From the NCBI GenBank assembly GCA_964035545.1, contig OZ037766.1:21088767-21152766 (forward strand): 64,000 nt of DNA. Reading direction: 5' to 3'. A program made the position numbers and the translations under genes. The notes beneath the pieces were generated by a model that was not told the origin of the DNA, did no database searches, and was given only the letters and a program-made list of their open reading frames with translations. This stretch comes from Bugula neritina (taxonomy: Eukaryota; Bryozoa; Gymnolaemata; Cheilostomatida; Bugulidae). This document shows, in pieces, positions 50,352 through 60,647 of this stretch. Positions within the stretch are counted from its first letter, which is position 1; every line of letters begins with the position of its first letter.

Positions 50352-53300
50352 GCACCTAACATAAATAGTATATGTAATGAATTATTTGAGTCACCAATGA
50401 AAACAGCTCAGTTGGTGACATAATTTTTCAAAGTACATATAAGATATATTCCAGCATTTTATATAATTTTATTTAAAATATCTATTTGATTGCTTTTGTG
50501 TAACAATATATGCCATTATCATAAGCATAGCATGAGATATTTGCATTTAAGGGTAGTATCACAATTTTGAAGATTGTGCGCAGTCATGCTATGATTTAGG
50601 TGGTATATTTAGCACCAATGCTTTGAATATTTTCCTGATATGTTGTAGTTATTCAAGAGGAATGTAACCAGAGTTAGGTCCATTGGATCCAGCTTAGTTT
50701 CAGCAAAGAATTTTTGGCAAAGTCTGGTTGACTGGGATTATCCGTCCAAAACTTTGATAGCATTTGTGGTGAGTTACATGAGTCATGGAGCTTATATGCT
50801 GAATGTATCGTAGTTGATACGTATATTCGTGTGTGTATACACACATAAGCACGCACGCCACACACACACACACACGCACACCACACACATGCACACCACA
50901 CACACTCGCCATTTATGCAAGTTTCAGAGTTTAGAAAAGCAGATTACCCCCTTTTTTGTACACTTTAAAGTTTATGCTTGAAATTGTGTTGTAACTTTGA
51001 ATTTCAATTTTTAATTTTTATTTTCATTGTATTTGTGATAATTAAAATTTTTCAGTGTCATATATGTCCTATGAAAGTTTTTTTGTTATTTTCTTTTACT
51101 AAAAATGATTAGCAGTATAGGTAGTCACTTTATCTCATAGCATTTCATCACTCATTAGTTCAGGAATATTATTTTTTTCTGTTCTTTTGTTGACTTTAAA
51201 TATGTGCATACTTGAATGTTGATGCACCCTTCCAGTTTGAATTTTGTAGTTATTAAGTTTAGCTGCCCACAGGTAATGTGAAATGTTGCATTGTTTTATT
51301 TTTAATCATCTCTTACTTTGGTGGTTTGATTATTTGTTTTGCTTTGTTATCATCTTCTACATTATGCCATCTAAACACCAAGTGCTTTGGTATGAGTGTT
51401 ACAGCTATTGTGACAAACTTAATATGTGCTGTTAATATTGCATCTAAGTTTGATGTCTGAAGATTTTGTGTTTATTTTGCATTACATTGGTTAGATAAAG
51501 TGCGTGCTATTTCGCATATCTTATTTTGTTAAACTGGAGCTTTATTTATATTTCATATGTTGTTTTTGCAGGCATTTATGGTTGGAGTGTGGAACTTTGA
51601 GCTTTACATGTTACCTCTTACACTGATAATGCTGTTTATTTGGAATCTTATGGTGAGAGAGATCAAAGGCACTTCAGCAGCTGATGATATGGTCTATTTT
51701 GTAAGTACATTCTCCACTGAACTTGGATTATTAAGGAAGCAAAGGTTTTCTCACTAGGATTTTGATTGTGGCATTAAGTCCATCTCGGCATGTTTTCAGT
51801 TTACACGCTGACGTAAATAGACTGGTTCTATACAGTTGTCTATACATCTCGGAGAAACTAAGTTAATAGCTGCTATTTTGTTTGAGCAATTTAAGTGACC
51901 CAAGACTAGATAAAGAGTCAGCTGTCTGTTCCAAAGATTAACTTTTTGTCACTGATGCTTCTCGCAACATATATTTCATGGGGCTAAGGCTGAGTAGTGA
52001 GCAATATATCAATGCAATTACTTGCTTTAGAAATTATTTATTATTTTGGATGTCTTAAATGAGTAGATGTGAAGTTGTTTTATGAATACATTTGTTTAGT
52101 GTTTTGTTATGTGTTTTCCCAGTGTGATGTGCCAGCTGAATGCCTATGTTACCTTGTTGCATATATGTGTTGTAGCAGCATTGTATGATATAAGTACGTG
52201 GTGTCTATGTAATAACTTGTATGTAATGGTGTGGTAGCTGTTTGGTAAAAGGGTAAGTAACACAAGTGTGGTGTTTTACCATCTTAATGCTTGTAGCTGA
52301 CTTCTGGCAACCTGCCAGCAGCTAGGTCACTTTTGTTTCTTCAGCTTTCATGTTCCAAACTTTGCAACACTCACTGATAATGTGTTTTACCTTGACATTA
52401 ACCAAAATTTGCGTTATATTCCAGTAGAGGTAGATAACTCCTAAATTGCAGCACATTTTCCTTGTGTGATAATATATCTGGTTTTAGTCTTTGAGTTATG
52501 TGCATGTTGTTGCATGGTGTTATATTTGTAAATTCTGGAGCTGAATTTTAAGGGGATAAGAAAACATGTCACATCTACTGACACATTCTCTATTCGCTGT
52601 ATCACGTATGAACGTTACTGATCAGTCACGTGGTTTGCATGAGTCACTATTTTTGCCAAGTATAAATTACCATTGGTAGAGTATTGTATTTGTATCTTTT
52701 ATTAGTTACAAATTCTCCTGAAATTTAAAGTTTATTTATCTACAGTTCATCTTGTAACCGTCTTAACATATGTAGGCATCTTCTCTTTTGTTTGCAAACC
52801 TCCCAGTTGCCACTCTTTCAATTCTGGTTTCTATTTTTTATTCAACATCGAACTACTAATTCGGCTATGATTTATTTCAGTTCAGTACGAATGCGTCTAC
52901 AGCAGTTTTTAGTTTGATATCTTAACCACAAGTTTTATTAAATTTTAAACATTATAGATTTAGTTTTTTCACTGTCATAGCTGAAAATTATTTACAGCTA
53001 TTGCCTGAAAAATGTTGTTAGTGTTAGTTTTTTGTGTTTTCCCATTGTATAAATTTACCAACGCAAAATCCATTATATCATTTTCAAGACTATCATATGT
53101 TGCTGTTGGTCATTGTTAAAACGTTGCTGACAATTGAGGAAGTATGTTTACAGTGATTGGCAACACAACGTACTATTTACTGTTATGTTGTGTATGATGT
53201 CACCCATACCAATGCAGCATGCAGCACTAGTTTACTTGTTGACAGGAAGCCGATGTTGAAGATGATGAAATAGAAGAAGAAGATGATGATAAGGTAACAC

Positions 53301-55518
53301 TAAAACTCTTACAAAATATTCTTATTGGTTTTACTTAATACTTAAATTTCATTTCTACAGTATTTGATCCAAAAGAATTTTTTATTCCAGCAAATTATAT
53401 CAATCAATGCGCATATATTTCACTCTTGCTACTGGAATATTCAAGATAATGTTGAAGCTATTATGCTATTTTTGTTGTAAATCATTAGTTAATCAATCAG
53501 AACGATGTAACCATTTCTCAATTATTGTTGTTACATTTGTGACTAAAAATTAGTCATTATTTTAAAATGTCTGCATTTAACGGGTATGTTGTGTTGGGAG
53601 CAGATTTTCCTTGCTTAACCTCTCACTTTGTATTTAGGAAAGCCGGAGGTCGTTCAGAGAATACATTGATGTGGTGAAATCTATCTGCTGCACCATTCAA
53701 GAGATCCTTGGAAAAATTGCTGACCTCGGCGAAGCTATTAAAAAGTAATTGTAGTTACATAATCCTGTTTGACTTCAGGCTGTTTTCAGCATCTCAACAT
53801 CTAATATTTATGTATAATAAGAAATTTCTACCCATTGCTAGCTAAATTAAATAATTAATCCTAGATTTCCGTTTGATATTATAGCAAGTGCAACACATGG
53901 GCTATCTGTTTTTCTTTTCAAACCTGGCAATGGTTCAGGTTTATGGGTTATGCTGCTGTAAATAAATATAAATTGATTCTTAGCTGTTGTATAATATATA
54001 CTATGCCATATTAGCTACATGGATATGGAAAGCCACACAAACTCGCTCATGCTTTCACCATGGTGCTTGTTCCAGCTATGATGTGTTGTAGCTCTGTAAA
54101 CTGGACTATCCCATGGCTGTCCACTCTGGCTATAGTTGCTCTCTCCATTATTATGCTGATATTGTATCTGATCCCATTTCGCTACATTGTTTTATTCTGG
54201 GGCAAGTATTTACTAATTTAGTACATTGAGTTTACAGCTTTCAAGTTTTATGCATATATTTTATGATATATCATCAGGTGTAGAATATTGTAGTAGTGTG
54301 TAGGAAATATTTGTCTGTATTTATTTTAACATTTTGCCAGCAATTAAGTCTAGTTATTGTTTTAGGTGTCAACAAGTTTACAAAGAAGTTAAGAAAACCA
54401 AACTACATTCCCAACAACGAAGTTCTGGATTACTTGTCTAGAGTGCCATCAGATGTGGAAAAGGTAAGTTTTAATCAGCACCTGCCATGCACTATCTAAG
54501 GAGCACACAACTCTCCTCTGTTGTGAATTGTAAGCTAGCTCGATCCGAGACTATACTGTACTATTTATGAAAGTTGGTATATGGCTGTGAGAATACAATG
54601 CAATGTCTAGTCTGTCACTCAATAACACTGTTAACAAAAAACAGCTCATATATATTTTTGTCGAAATTTTTAGCTTAAATATTGTTCATTATGTAAGCTT
54701 TTAGTTCTAGCCAAGTTAAGAAAAGTTTTCGTAAATTTTTCATTTTAAGCTTTTTTATTTTGGCTTTTATCTGTTTTTTTTTTCATTTAGGTGCAGTAAC
54801 AAAGAAGTTTTCAATAGCAAAAGTCTTTTTACTTTCTTTATGAATTCTTATTGGGACATAATTTAAAATCTTTGCAGGGGTGTAACTTCGTTTTGCTATA
54901 TATAGAGCACAACTTGTTTTTTGTTTCATTATGGTTCTATCATTTTGAGTTTTCTGCTTTTTGTTGCATACGGTATACAACTACTTTTGCCAGTTTAGTT
55001 CCTTTATCTGTACAGAGCGGAGCACTATGGCCCACACTATCACCCTTTTACCAAGGCATATATAAAATTCCTGGTAATTTCAATCAAAGAGCTCAAATCA
55101 CAGATTTATTGACCCAGCTTCTTTTCATTCTAGTCTTTTTAATTCCTTGGCACAAAATTGTTTCCTTTGTAAATTTAACGCATATGCATTAATAGACTGG
55201 GGCGACAACTCTCTATTCTGGCATCTGCTCTGTATCCACACTTATTACTGTAAAGCACAGCAACAATTTATGCTGTTATCAGTGTATATTTATAGTGTTA
55301 TGTTTAAAAGAAAATAGAAATATAAATATTTCAAACAATTGGGTAAATTTAGCTTTGTAAAACTGTTGATTTGATAGCCAACGTCATTCACTATTGACCT
55401 CTTCATTTATAAGTGATTATGTTTACAGATGATGTATAAAGAGATCAGAGCGGACCCAGACCGTAGTAGGTCAAGTTCTCCACCAATAAAAGGCAAAAAG
55501 ATTAGCCGGATCAAATAG
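38256..55518 (+). CDS. MCTP: MCTP: multiple C2 and transmembrane domain protein, 23 exons, 904 aa
   Basis: Exons: 38256-38360, 39232-39438, 40538-40729, 41669-41765, 42461-42683, 43014-43161, 44583-44615, 45210-45257, 46589-46771, 47091-47221, 47387-47555, 47660-47714, 47825-47966, 48633-48735, 49428-49529, 50090-50164, 50649-50768, 51572-51700, 53246-53293, 53638-53744, 54092-54201, 54366-54463, 55429-55518; 2715 nt with stop, all phases consistent. C2A (~182-300): [32 protein letters not shown]2B (~376-475): [32 protein letters not shown]2C (~524-650): [23 protein letters not shown]. Two membrane segments follow: [19 protein letters not shown] (~720) and the segment around [17 protein letters not shown] (~815-835). 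The end has [12 protein letters not shown] and LSRVPSDVE. MCTPs are ER-anchored Ca2+/lipid sensors at synapses and contact sites. Residues 1-175 are Ser/Thr-rich and poorly conserved; exons 1-3, 7 and 8 are the least certain. AATAAA lies at 55956. Confidence 0.95.
41801..42360. repeat. Nested ACT/GCT trinucleotide satellite (about 560 bp) in an MCTP intron
   Basis: Nearly pure ACT triplets with ACC, GCT and GCC variants arranged in higher-order periods: ACTACC-type 12-mers (41930-42000), ACCACTACTACTACT 15-mers (about 42015-42110), a pure GCT block (42133-42166), a 21-bp unit starting GCTACTACT (42166-42285), and ACCGCTACT 9-mers (42292-42330). It fills most of the 695-bp intron between the two C2A exons. 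All four long open frames here (poly-Tyr, -Thr, -Ser, -Val) are artefacts of the triplets. Confidence 0.95.
43444..43861. mobile_element. Foldback MITE with a central palindrome (418 bp)
   Basis: The left end (CTTTTCAGAGGTCCC, then a C run, TTACAATTAAGAGTTGTGG) pairs with the complement of the right end (CTTTTAAGAGGTCCCTGATAG, TTTACAATTAAGATTTGTG). A separate internal palindrome at about 43534-43599 centres on GAAGTGCCACTTC, with arms of about 30 bp. It lies in an MCTP intron and has no coding capacity. Confidence 0.82.
45125..45151. repeat. (GT)n microsatellite
   Basis: About 13 GT units in an MCTP intron, shortly upstream of the small exon 45210-45257. A run of 12 C also occurs at about 46013-46024. 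Confidence 0.9.
50172..50380. repeat. 27-bp minisatellite broken by a (TA)n run
   Basis: Four copies of a 27-bp unit (CCTAACATAAATAGTATATA with TAATACA) run into about 45 TA units (50260-50349), then one more 27-bp unit follows. The array starts directly at the donor of the MCTP exon 50090-50164. The TA run looks like an expansion of the TATATA already inside the unit. Confidence 0.88.
50840..50910. repeat. CA-rich low-complexity tract
   Basis: Imperfect (CA)n with CACGC and CACCACA interruptions in an MCTP intron. A similar short tract lies at 42781-42812. Confidence 0.85.
51701..53245. other. MCTP intron of 1.5 kb without recognised elements
   Basis: Between the first membrane-segment exon and the acidic linker exon. 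I see no exon-like segment in phase 0 and no clear repeat or mobile element. Confidence 0.5.
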
Positions 55519-55955
55519 AGCCAGATTACTGAAATTCAAGTTTTACTATCCAAGTAGTGAAACTCAATCTCATGTTAGGCATTGAGATCACTTAGAATTC
55601 ATTCTTACACATATCCAGATGTTTGTGGAATAAGTATAAAATAATAATATACCTCGAAGGTGTATTGTATATTTTTGTAATTTAAACACTGTTGTTGATT
55701 ATTTTTGCTCTTGATATCTTTGTAAATTGTTTGTTGTATATATTAGTGAGGAATCTACCTCATTGATGCCAATTTTTATAGTGATTTTAGATATCGTAGA
55801 CATTAACTAGGAAATTGACAATCGATAGTTGTTATTCCTATCCACTGTGATCCAATTAGTTCTATATTTAATCTACTCAATAACTTACACTTGCACATGG
55901 TGTATACTCTATGAAAAAGTATTTAGTATTTTTGAAGTAAAGACGAATGTAGATT

Positions 55956-55991
55956 AATAAAATTTGCCATAGTATGGTGAACATATTTATT
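55956..55991. terminator. Facing polyadenylation signals of MCTP (+) and ERI1 (-)
   Basis: The first plus-strand AATAAA after the MCTP stop is at 55956-55961. The nearest non-overlapping minus-strand AATAAA after the ERI1 stop is TTTATT at 55986-55991. Cleavage 10-30 nt past each would make the two 3' ends abut or slightly overlap. The hexamer at 56192-56197 overlaps the ERI1 stop codon and is less likely to be used. Confidence 0.55.
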
Positions 55992-56192
55992 CAAAAATAT
56001 ATTGTAATATTAACAATCAGTTATTAACGTCTACATTTTGAGAGAAATTATATAGGCCTAATCATTATTTAAGCTCAAATAAATTTTGTTTTTAAAATTT
56101 CAAAATTATATACTGTGTGATGAATTATTTGGTATTTTGCACAAACATTTAATTTTAAAAGGAAAATATTTTATAACCAAAAATTAAATGAT

Positions 56193-59142
56193 TTATTCAG
56201 CAACTACTTCTTCATCCTCTTCGTCGTCTTCGCTGGGCAGCTCTTCTGCTTCGCGGCGGCTCATCCCTACAACTTCCCCAAATCCTTTGAAAGCCCTCAA
56301 ATTGGAATTTAGTTTATGTGTAAAGAGTCTTTCATTTACTATCAGTTTACAGCCATCCTCGAGCAGCCTAACCACCAACCGAGCAATGTTTAGAGCATCA
56401 TCTCGACCAGAATGAGGTTGGCCAACAAATGTGTACCCAGATGTTTCCAACATTTTACTTAAACTCTGTCTTTTACAGTCGTAAAAGTTACTGAAAGTTT
56501 TCCGAATGTTAATCCATTTCCGTGCCCATTTGGGTATTCTCATACCGCTGAACTGACATTGTAAGAACATAAACCTGCTCATATCCCATGGTCTGAAAAA
56601 ATAATACAAAGAAACATAGCTGTAATAACTCAATGTTTTAAATTTTATTACTATAATTTGAGTGGCATTTTATTGATTGATCCTATGTTATGTTAAAATT
56701 CCAAGCAATGAATTACGTACTATATATTAAAGCTAGGTATTTTTACTAAACTAGAGCTACTAGGCCTGAAGAAAAGCAAGTGTTGAACTAAATCTAAATC
56801 AACTATTTTATCTTTCAACTAGCAAAGGCACTAGTTTGGCGATTCAATTTTTTATTGAAACTGCAGTTCATGCTAAGATATAGTCGTACAAGAGCATAAT
56901 GGTACTAATTTCTTGGTAACATTTTTTGTTAATGCTAAACTTCCAGTGAAATAAAAACTTGGATGATGTTGATCTCGCTTCACAACACATCATATGCTAA
57001 GAATGCACCCTAATTTCAATCAAATTTAGCGGATGGTTCTATAAGCAGCTCCGAGTTAGTGATGAAGTACAATTTTAGTTTAGAATTATGTCCCTAACTT
57101 CAAACTCTAGGCCCCAAAATACTGCACTTATTCACCACCAACTGGGAGCTGCTTATAGAACCATTCAAATTTAGTAACTAAACATTCATAAATAATCACT
57201 TCAAATGTTTTTCTAATCTAATCAGTATCAAAAAATACAATGAAAGCTATCTAGGAAAACAATGTCTATTACTGAAAAACGAAAATATTATTGCAATTTT
57301 AAGTTAAAGGCTGCACCTAATAATAAAACCCAAGGTCAAAAGACTATTAATAATAAAACCCACGGTCAAAAGACTATTATTATACAAAAATAAATCAATA
57401 TTTAATACAAATAGCAGTAAAATATAATTCAACACCAAAGCAAAACATGATAGGCTACTAGTGACAACAACTTTGCCAGTATATGTTAATACTGTTTACA
57501 AAACCCTTAAAATAAATGAGGACTAATAGACGACAAGCAAAAAGTTCTGCTTTGATGATTTGAATATATATGTCAGCTTACATTTTTAAAGTTATATATT
57601 AAATTTACTTCTCAAGTTTCCCTATAAAGAATCGCATTTATACTATCAACTTAAAGTTGGCAAAAATTTATGCTCTATATTTAAACTACTGACTCACCCA
57701 TCTGTCAAGACAGCCATTCGTCTGTCATATTTGTTTTGAGTGACCCATTTCCACATTTTATCTAGGACAACAGGAAACGTTGATGCAGAATCAACTTGAG
57801 ATTGTTGTATTCCGGTCAGAGATGTGCAGAATGGGGTTAGTGTAGGATACATAGTCGGTCTTACATAACTATGGAACTGATCCACCTTTAAAAGAAGTAG
57901 AGTAACTTTCGCTTTAGAGTTTATCAGGAAAGTAGAAAATGAATCCATACTTTTATTATAATTATTAAAGGTTGAAAAAATAACTTCTGCAAACAAATTT
58001 CCATAAGATTTCTAAATTGAAATGTGCACTAATACCAATAAACAAAGATACACAGTTGAGCCTAACTGACAAGAAAAAATTAAAAACATATTACTGATTT
58101 TATTTAAGTCAATATAATGTGCAATATGTAGACCAACACAAATTGTTATCTATGCACAACAACTTCGATGTGTGGCTAGACTTTACATTCAAAGAAATTA
58201 AAAGTTGAAATAGTAATTAGTACTGCTTTATACTGAATGCCTGCAAACTTACTTTATTATTGTACAAAATAAACTGTGCTTGAAAACAAGAAAATGCTAA
58301 AATTTTAAAAGTAACTAATCAGCAGTTTTCCCAAACTTGCTATGCCACAAAAAACCACTGGTAAAATTTTATTGCTGACTAAATAATGCAATATATCCCA
58401 AAACTTTCTCAATTTATTCAGCTTTTAGAAAAATAAATGGTTAACTTACAACAGATTTAGTTTTACAGCAGACGACCACAACAGGAAACTCTATAATTTC
58501 GTGTTTGTAGTTGTCAGGATTAGTACTGTCACATGTGGCTTCAAAGTCTATAACTAAATCAACAAATAGAAGTTGTCATAACATCATAAAAAATAAATGA
58601 TCATAAGGATGCAAAATACCAAATTAATCAATTCGAACAAGAAACTGTTTAATTTACTAGGCTACAGTTACAGCAATAATCAAAGATGACCTAGTTGAGC
58701 TTACCTAATATATAGTCGTATTTATGTTCTCTATCCACAGGCATTCTGGACTGAATCAGCTTTTTCTGCTTCCAGTAATTTTTTAACCGCTTTTTAAGAA
58801 CATCTTTTGACCCTCTAAAACCCATAAGTATTTGAAGCAAAATTAAAAACAATTATCTAGGTTTATTAAATGTAAATTTATATAATAAATACTCGCTATT
58901 GAACATCATTACAAATTTGGAGAAATAAAATGCTTTGATAGTTTATTAACTGACCCACAGTTGAGGCCAACAGATTCTAGCTTTTCTTTCAACTCCTCTT
59001 TCTTTAACTTGTTAATAGCTCCATTTATTTGTGACAATCGTTTAAAAACAGGATGGCCAAATTCATTTGTTTGACCAGTTGTTGAAAGACTATCATCTTT
59101 ACGTGGTTTTACTTTAGCACCTGCACTGGTTAACTCTTCCAT
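56193..59142 (-). CDS. ERI1: ERI1 3'-5' exoribonuclease, 5 exons, 329 aa
   Basis: Exons 58955-59142, 58705-58814, 58450-58553, 57698-57885 and 56193-56592 (188, 110, 104, 188, 400 nt) join in phases 2, 1, 0, 2. Residues ~45-85 form a SAP-type helix pair (INKLKKEELKEKLESVG, then SKDVLKKRLKNYW). The DEDDh exonuclease core follows: VIDFEATC (Asp102, Glu104), the IIEFPVV strand, LTDGPWDM (Asp196), WINIRKTF, and QPHSGRDDALNIARL (His257, Asp262). All five catalytic residues are present. The family trims the histone mRNA 3' stem-loop and 5.8S rRNA ends and degrades siRNA. The C-terminus is unusual, ending in an acidic tail (PSEDDEEDEEVVAE). An acceptor-like TTTTAG just upstream of the ATG suggests a 5' noncoding exon. 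It is tail-to-tail with MCTP and head-to-head with NSUN6. Confidence 0.95.
57022..57172. mobile_element. Small MITE with about 45-bp inverted ends (151 bp)
   Basis: The left end AAATTTAGCGGATGGTTC, then TATAAGCAGCTCC, matches the complement of the right end AAATTTGAATGGTTC, TATAAGCAGCTCC. The similarity continues into GAGTTAGTGATGAA / CAGTTGGTGGTGAA. It lies in the last intron of ERI1 and has no coding capacity. Confidence 0.85.
57313..57377. repeat. Two-copy tandem repeat (31 bp)
   Basis: The unit TAATAATAAAACCCAAGGTC followed by AAAAGACTAT occurs twice in a row with one base change, in the last ERI1 intron. Confidence 0.85.
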
Positions 59143-60647
59143 TGCAACTAAAATATAACAATTTACCATGGGCTACAAATATTAAACAAATTGAATAGTT
59201 TGCTATAGAGATAGACTCATAATTATATAGCAGACAATTGCATTCAGCAAAATTATTATTAACTTGATCATTGAAGATTATAAGATGCAATAATATTCAC
59301 AATCATTACCAAAGTCATTAGGCTGATTAATGAATTTCTGCTGTAGCACAAGCATAAGATTATAACAATCATTTTTGCTTTTATTATCAATAGGCATAGC
59401 TATTAGTATTAACCAATTATTAATTAATAATAATATTAGTATTATCATAAAGTGATCACGATGGCAACCTTTCAAGTTTTACTGTGATTTTTAGTTATCA
59501 TGATTAAACCGACTTCAGTCAGAAATTTTTCAATAGCTATTATAAATCGATTTTTATTTTAATTTGAAATGTAAATTAAAATATGTCATCTTAAAGCTGA
59601 TCTTCACTTTTAGTTTAACTTTAAGTTTGTTTGATCATCTCTATTTTTAGTTTGATCAAAATAATCATAACCATAAGATTAATATTACTAATAATGTTAA
59701 TACTATTACTATTAGTATTAGTATTATTAATAGGCAAGTGGCAACAGCCTAAGTCAAGTCATGGCCATAGTGACAGCAATACTAATAATAATACTAATAG
59801 TTATAGTAACAAAAATCAATATCATTATGATAATATTAATTACAATAACTAGGAAAACAACACCCACTACTTAAAGTTAAACTAAAACTCTAACTGCAAG
59901 TTTTAGTTTAAGTTGACAGTTTGAGTTTTAAGTTTACTTTTAGCTTTCGTCATAGATGTTATTTATACTAATATTGTTTGGTCAGGTGTTTGTCTTGAGT
60001 CTTCGATTTCGGATTTGTTAAATAATTATAATTTAAATTATTATAAATGAATATAATAATTAAAAATATTATTATCATCATTTTATTAATATTATAATTA
60101 TTATTAATATTATAGTTATTATTTCAAGTTTTCAACTGAATGTTTTTAATCACTATAATTGACTCCCACAATCATTTTGATTAGTTTTACTGGTGTCCGA
60201 ATAGAAAAAGTACACCAGCCTTTTGGATTTTTGCAATGGAAAACCCAACTTTCGTAGGTAAGGTTGATAATTCTAATGATGATACTAATAGTCTCAAATA
60301 GGTCCTTCACTACCACGACTTTTCCTGAAAGAAATGTTGCAGCTTGACACGCGCGTGGTAAGGACAGCTGCCAAGGTCAACCTCAAGCGTGAGCTAGCAT
60401 TCTATAGACTGGAACTTTGCGCTTCTTACTCTATTCTTACAAACGGATTGTCACCTGCTCACACTTTATATTACTTAGGTGACAAAAAGTGAGCTACTTG
60501 CTGGTTGCATGATAATCAGAGCTTCAGCTTGTAGTTGTTGCAATGTTTGCCTAAACCCTAAAACTAAAAGTAAAACTGCGTTGAATAAAATTTAATCCTG
60601 CATTAGATACCAAAAGCATAGAATGATAAATATTTATGCAGGCAAAA
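59143..60647. promoter_or_regulatory. Divergent spacer between ERI1 (-) and NSUN6 (+)
   Basis: The two start codons face away from each other about 1.5 kb apart, so both promoters must lie here. The only locally GC-richer patch is about 60310-60440 (with GACACGCGCGTGG), a possible CpG-type promoter or 5' UTR of NSUN6. The segment 59690-59830 is an imperfect ATT/AGT palindrome. No TATA box can be assigned in such AT-rich sequence. Confidence 0.45.

Noticed and set aside
54002-54091. Upstream acceptor ATATTAG (about 54011) for the second membrane-segment exon of MCTP
   Set aside because: The downstream TGTTGTAG at 54091 gives the family-like junction and keeps phase; the longer form has stops in that frame.
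54851-55192. 113-codon open frame in the last MCTP intron
   Set aside because: No domain, no splice support and low-complexity hydrophobic composition; likely chance.
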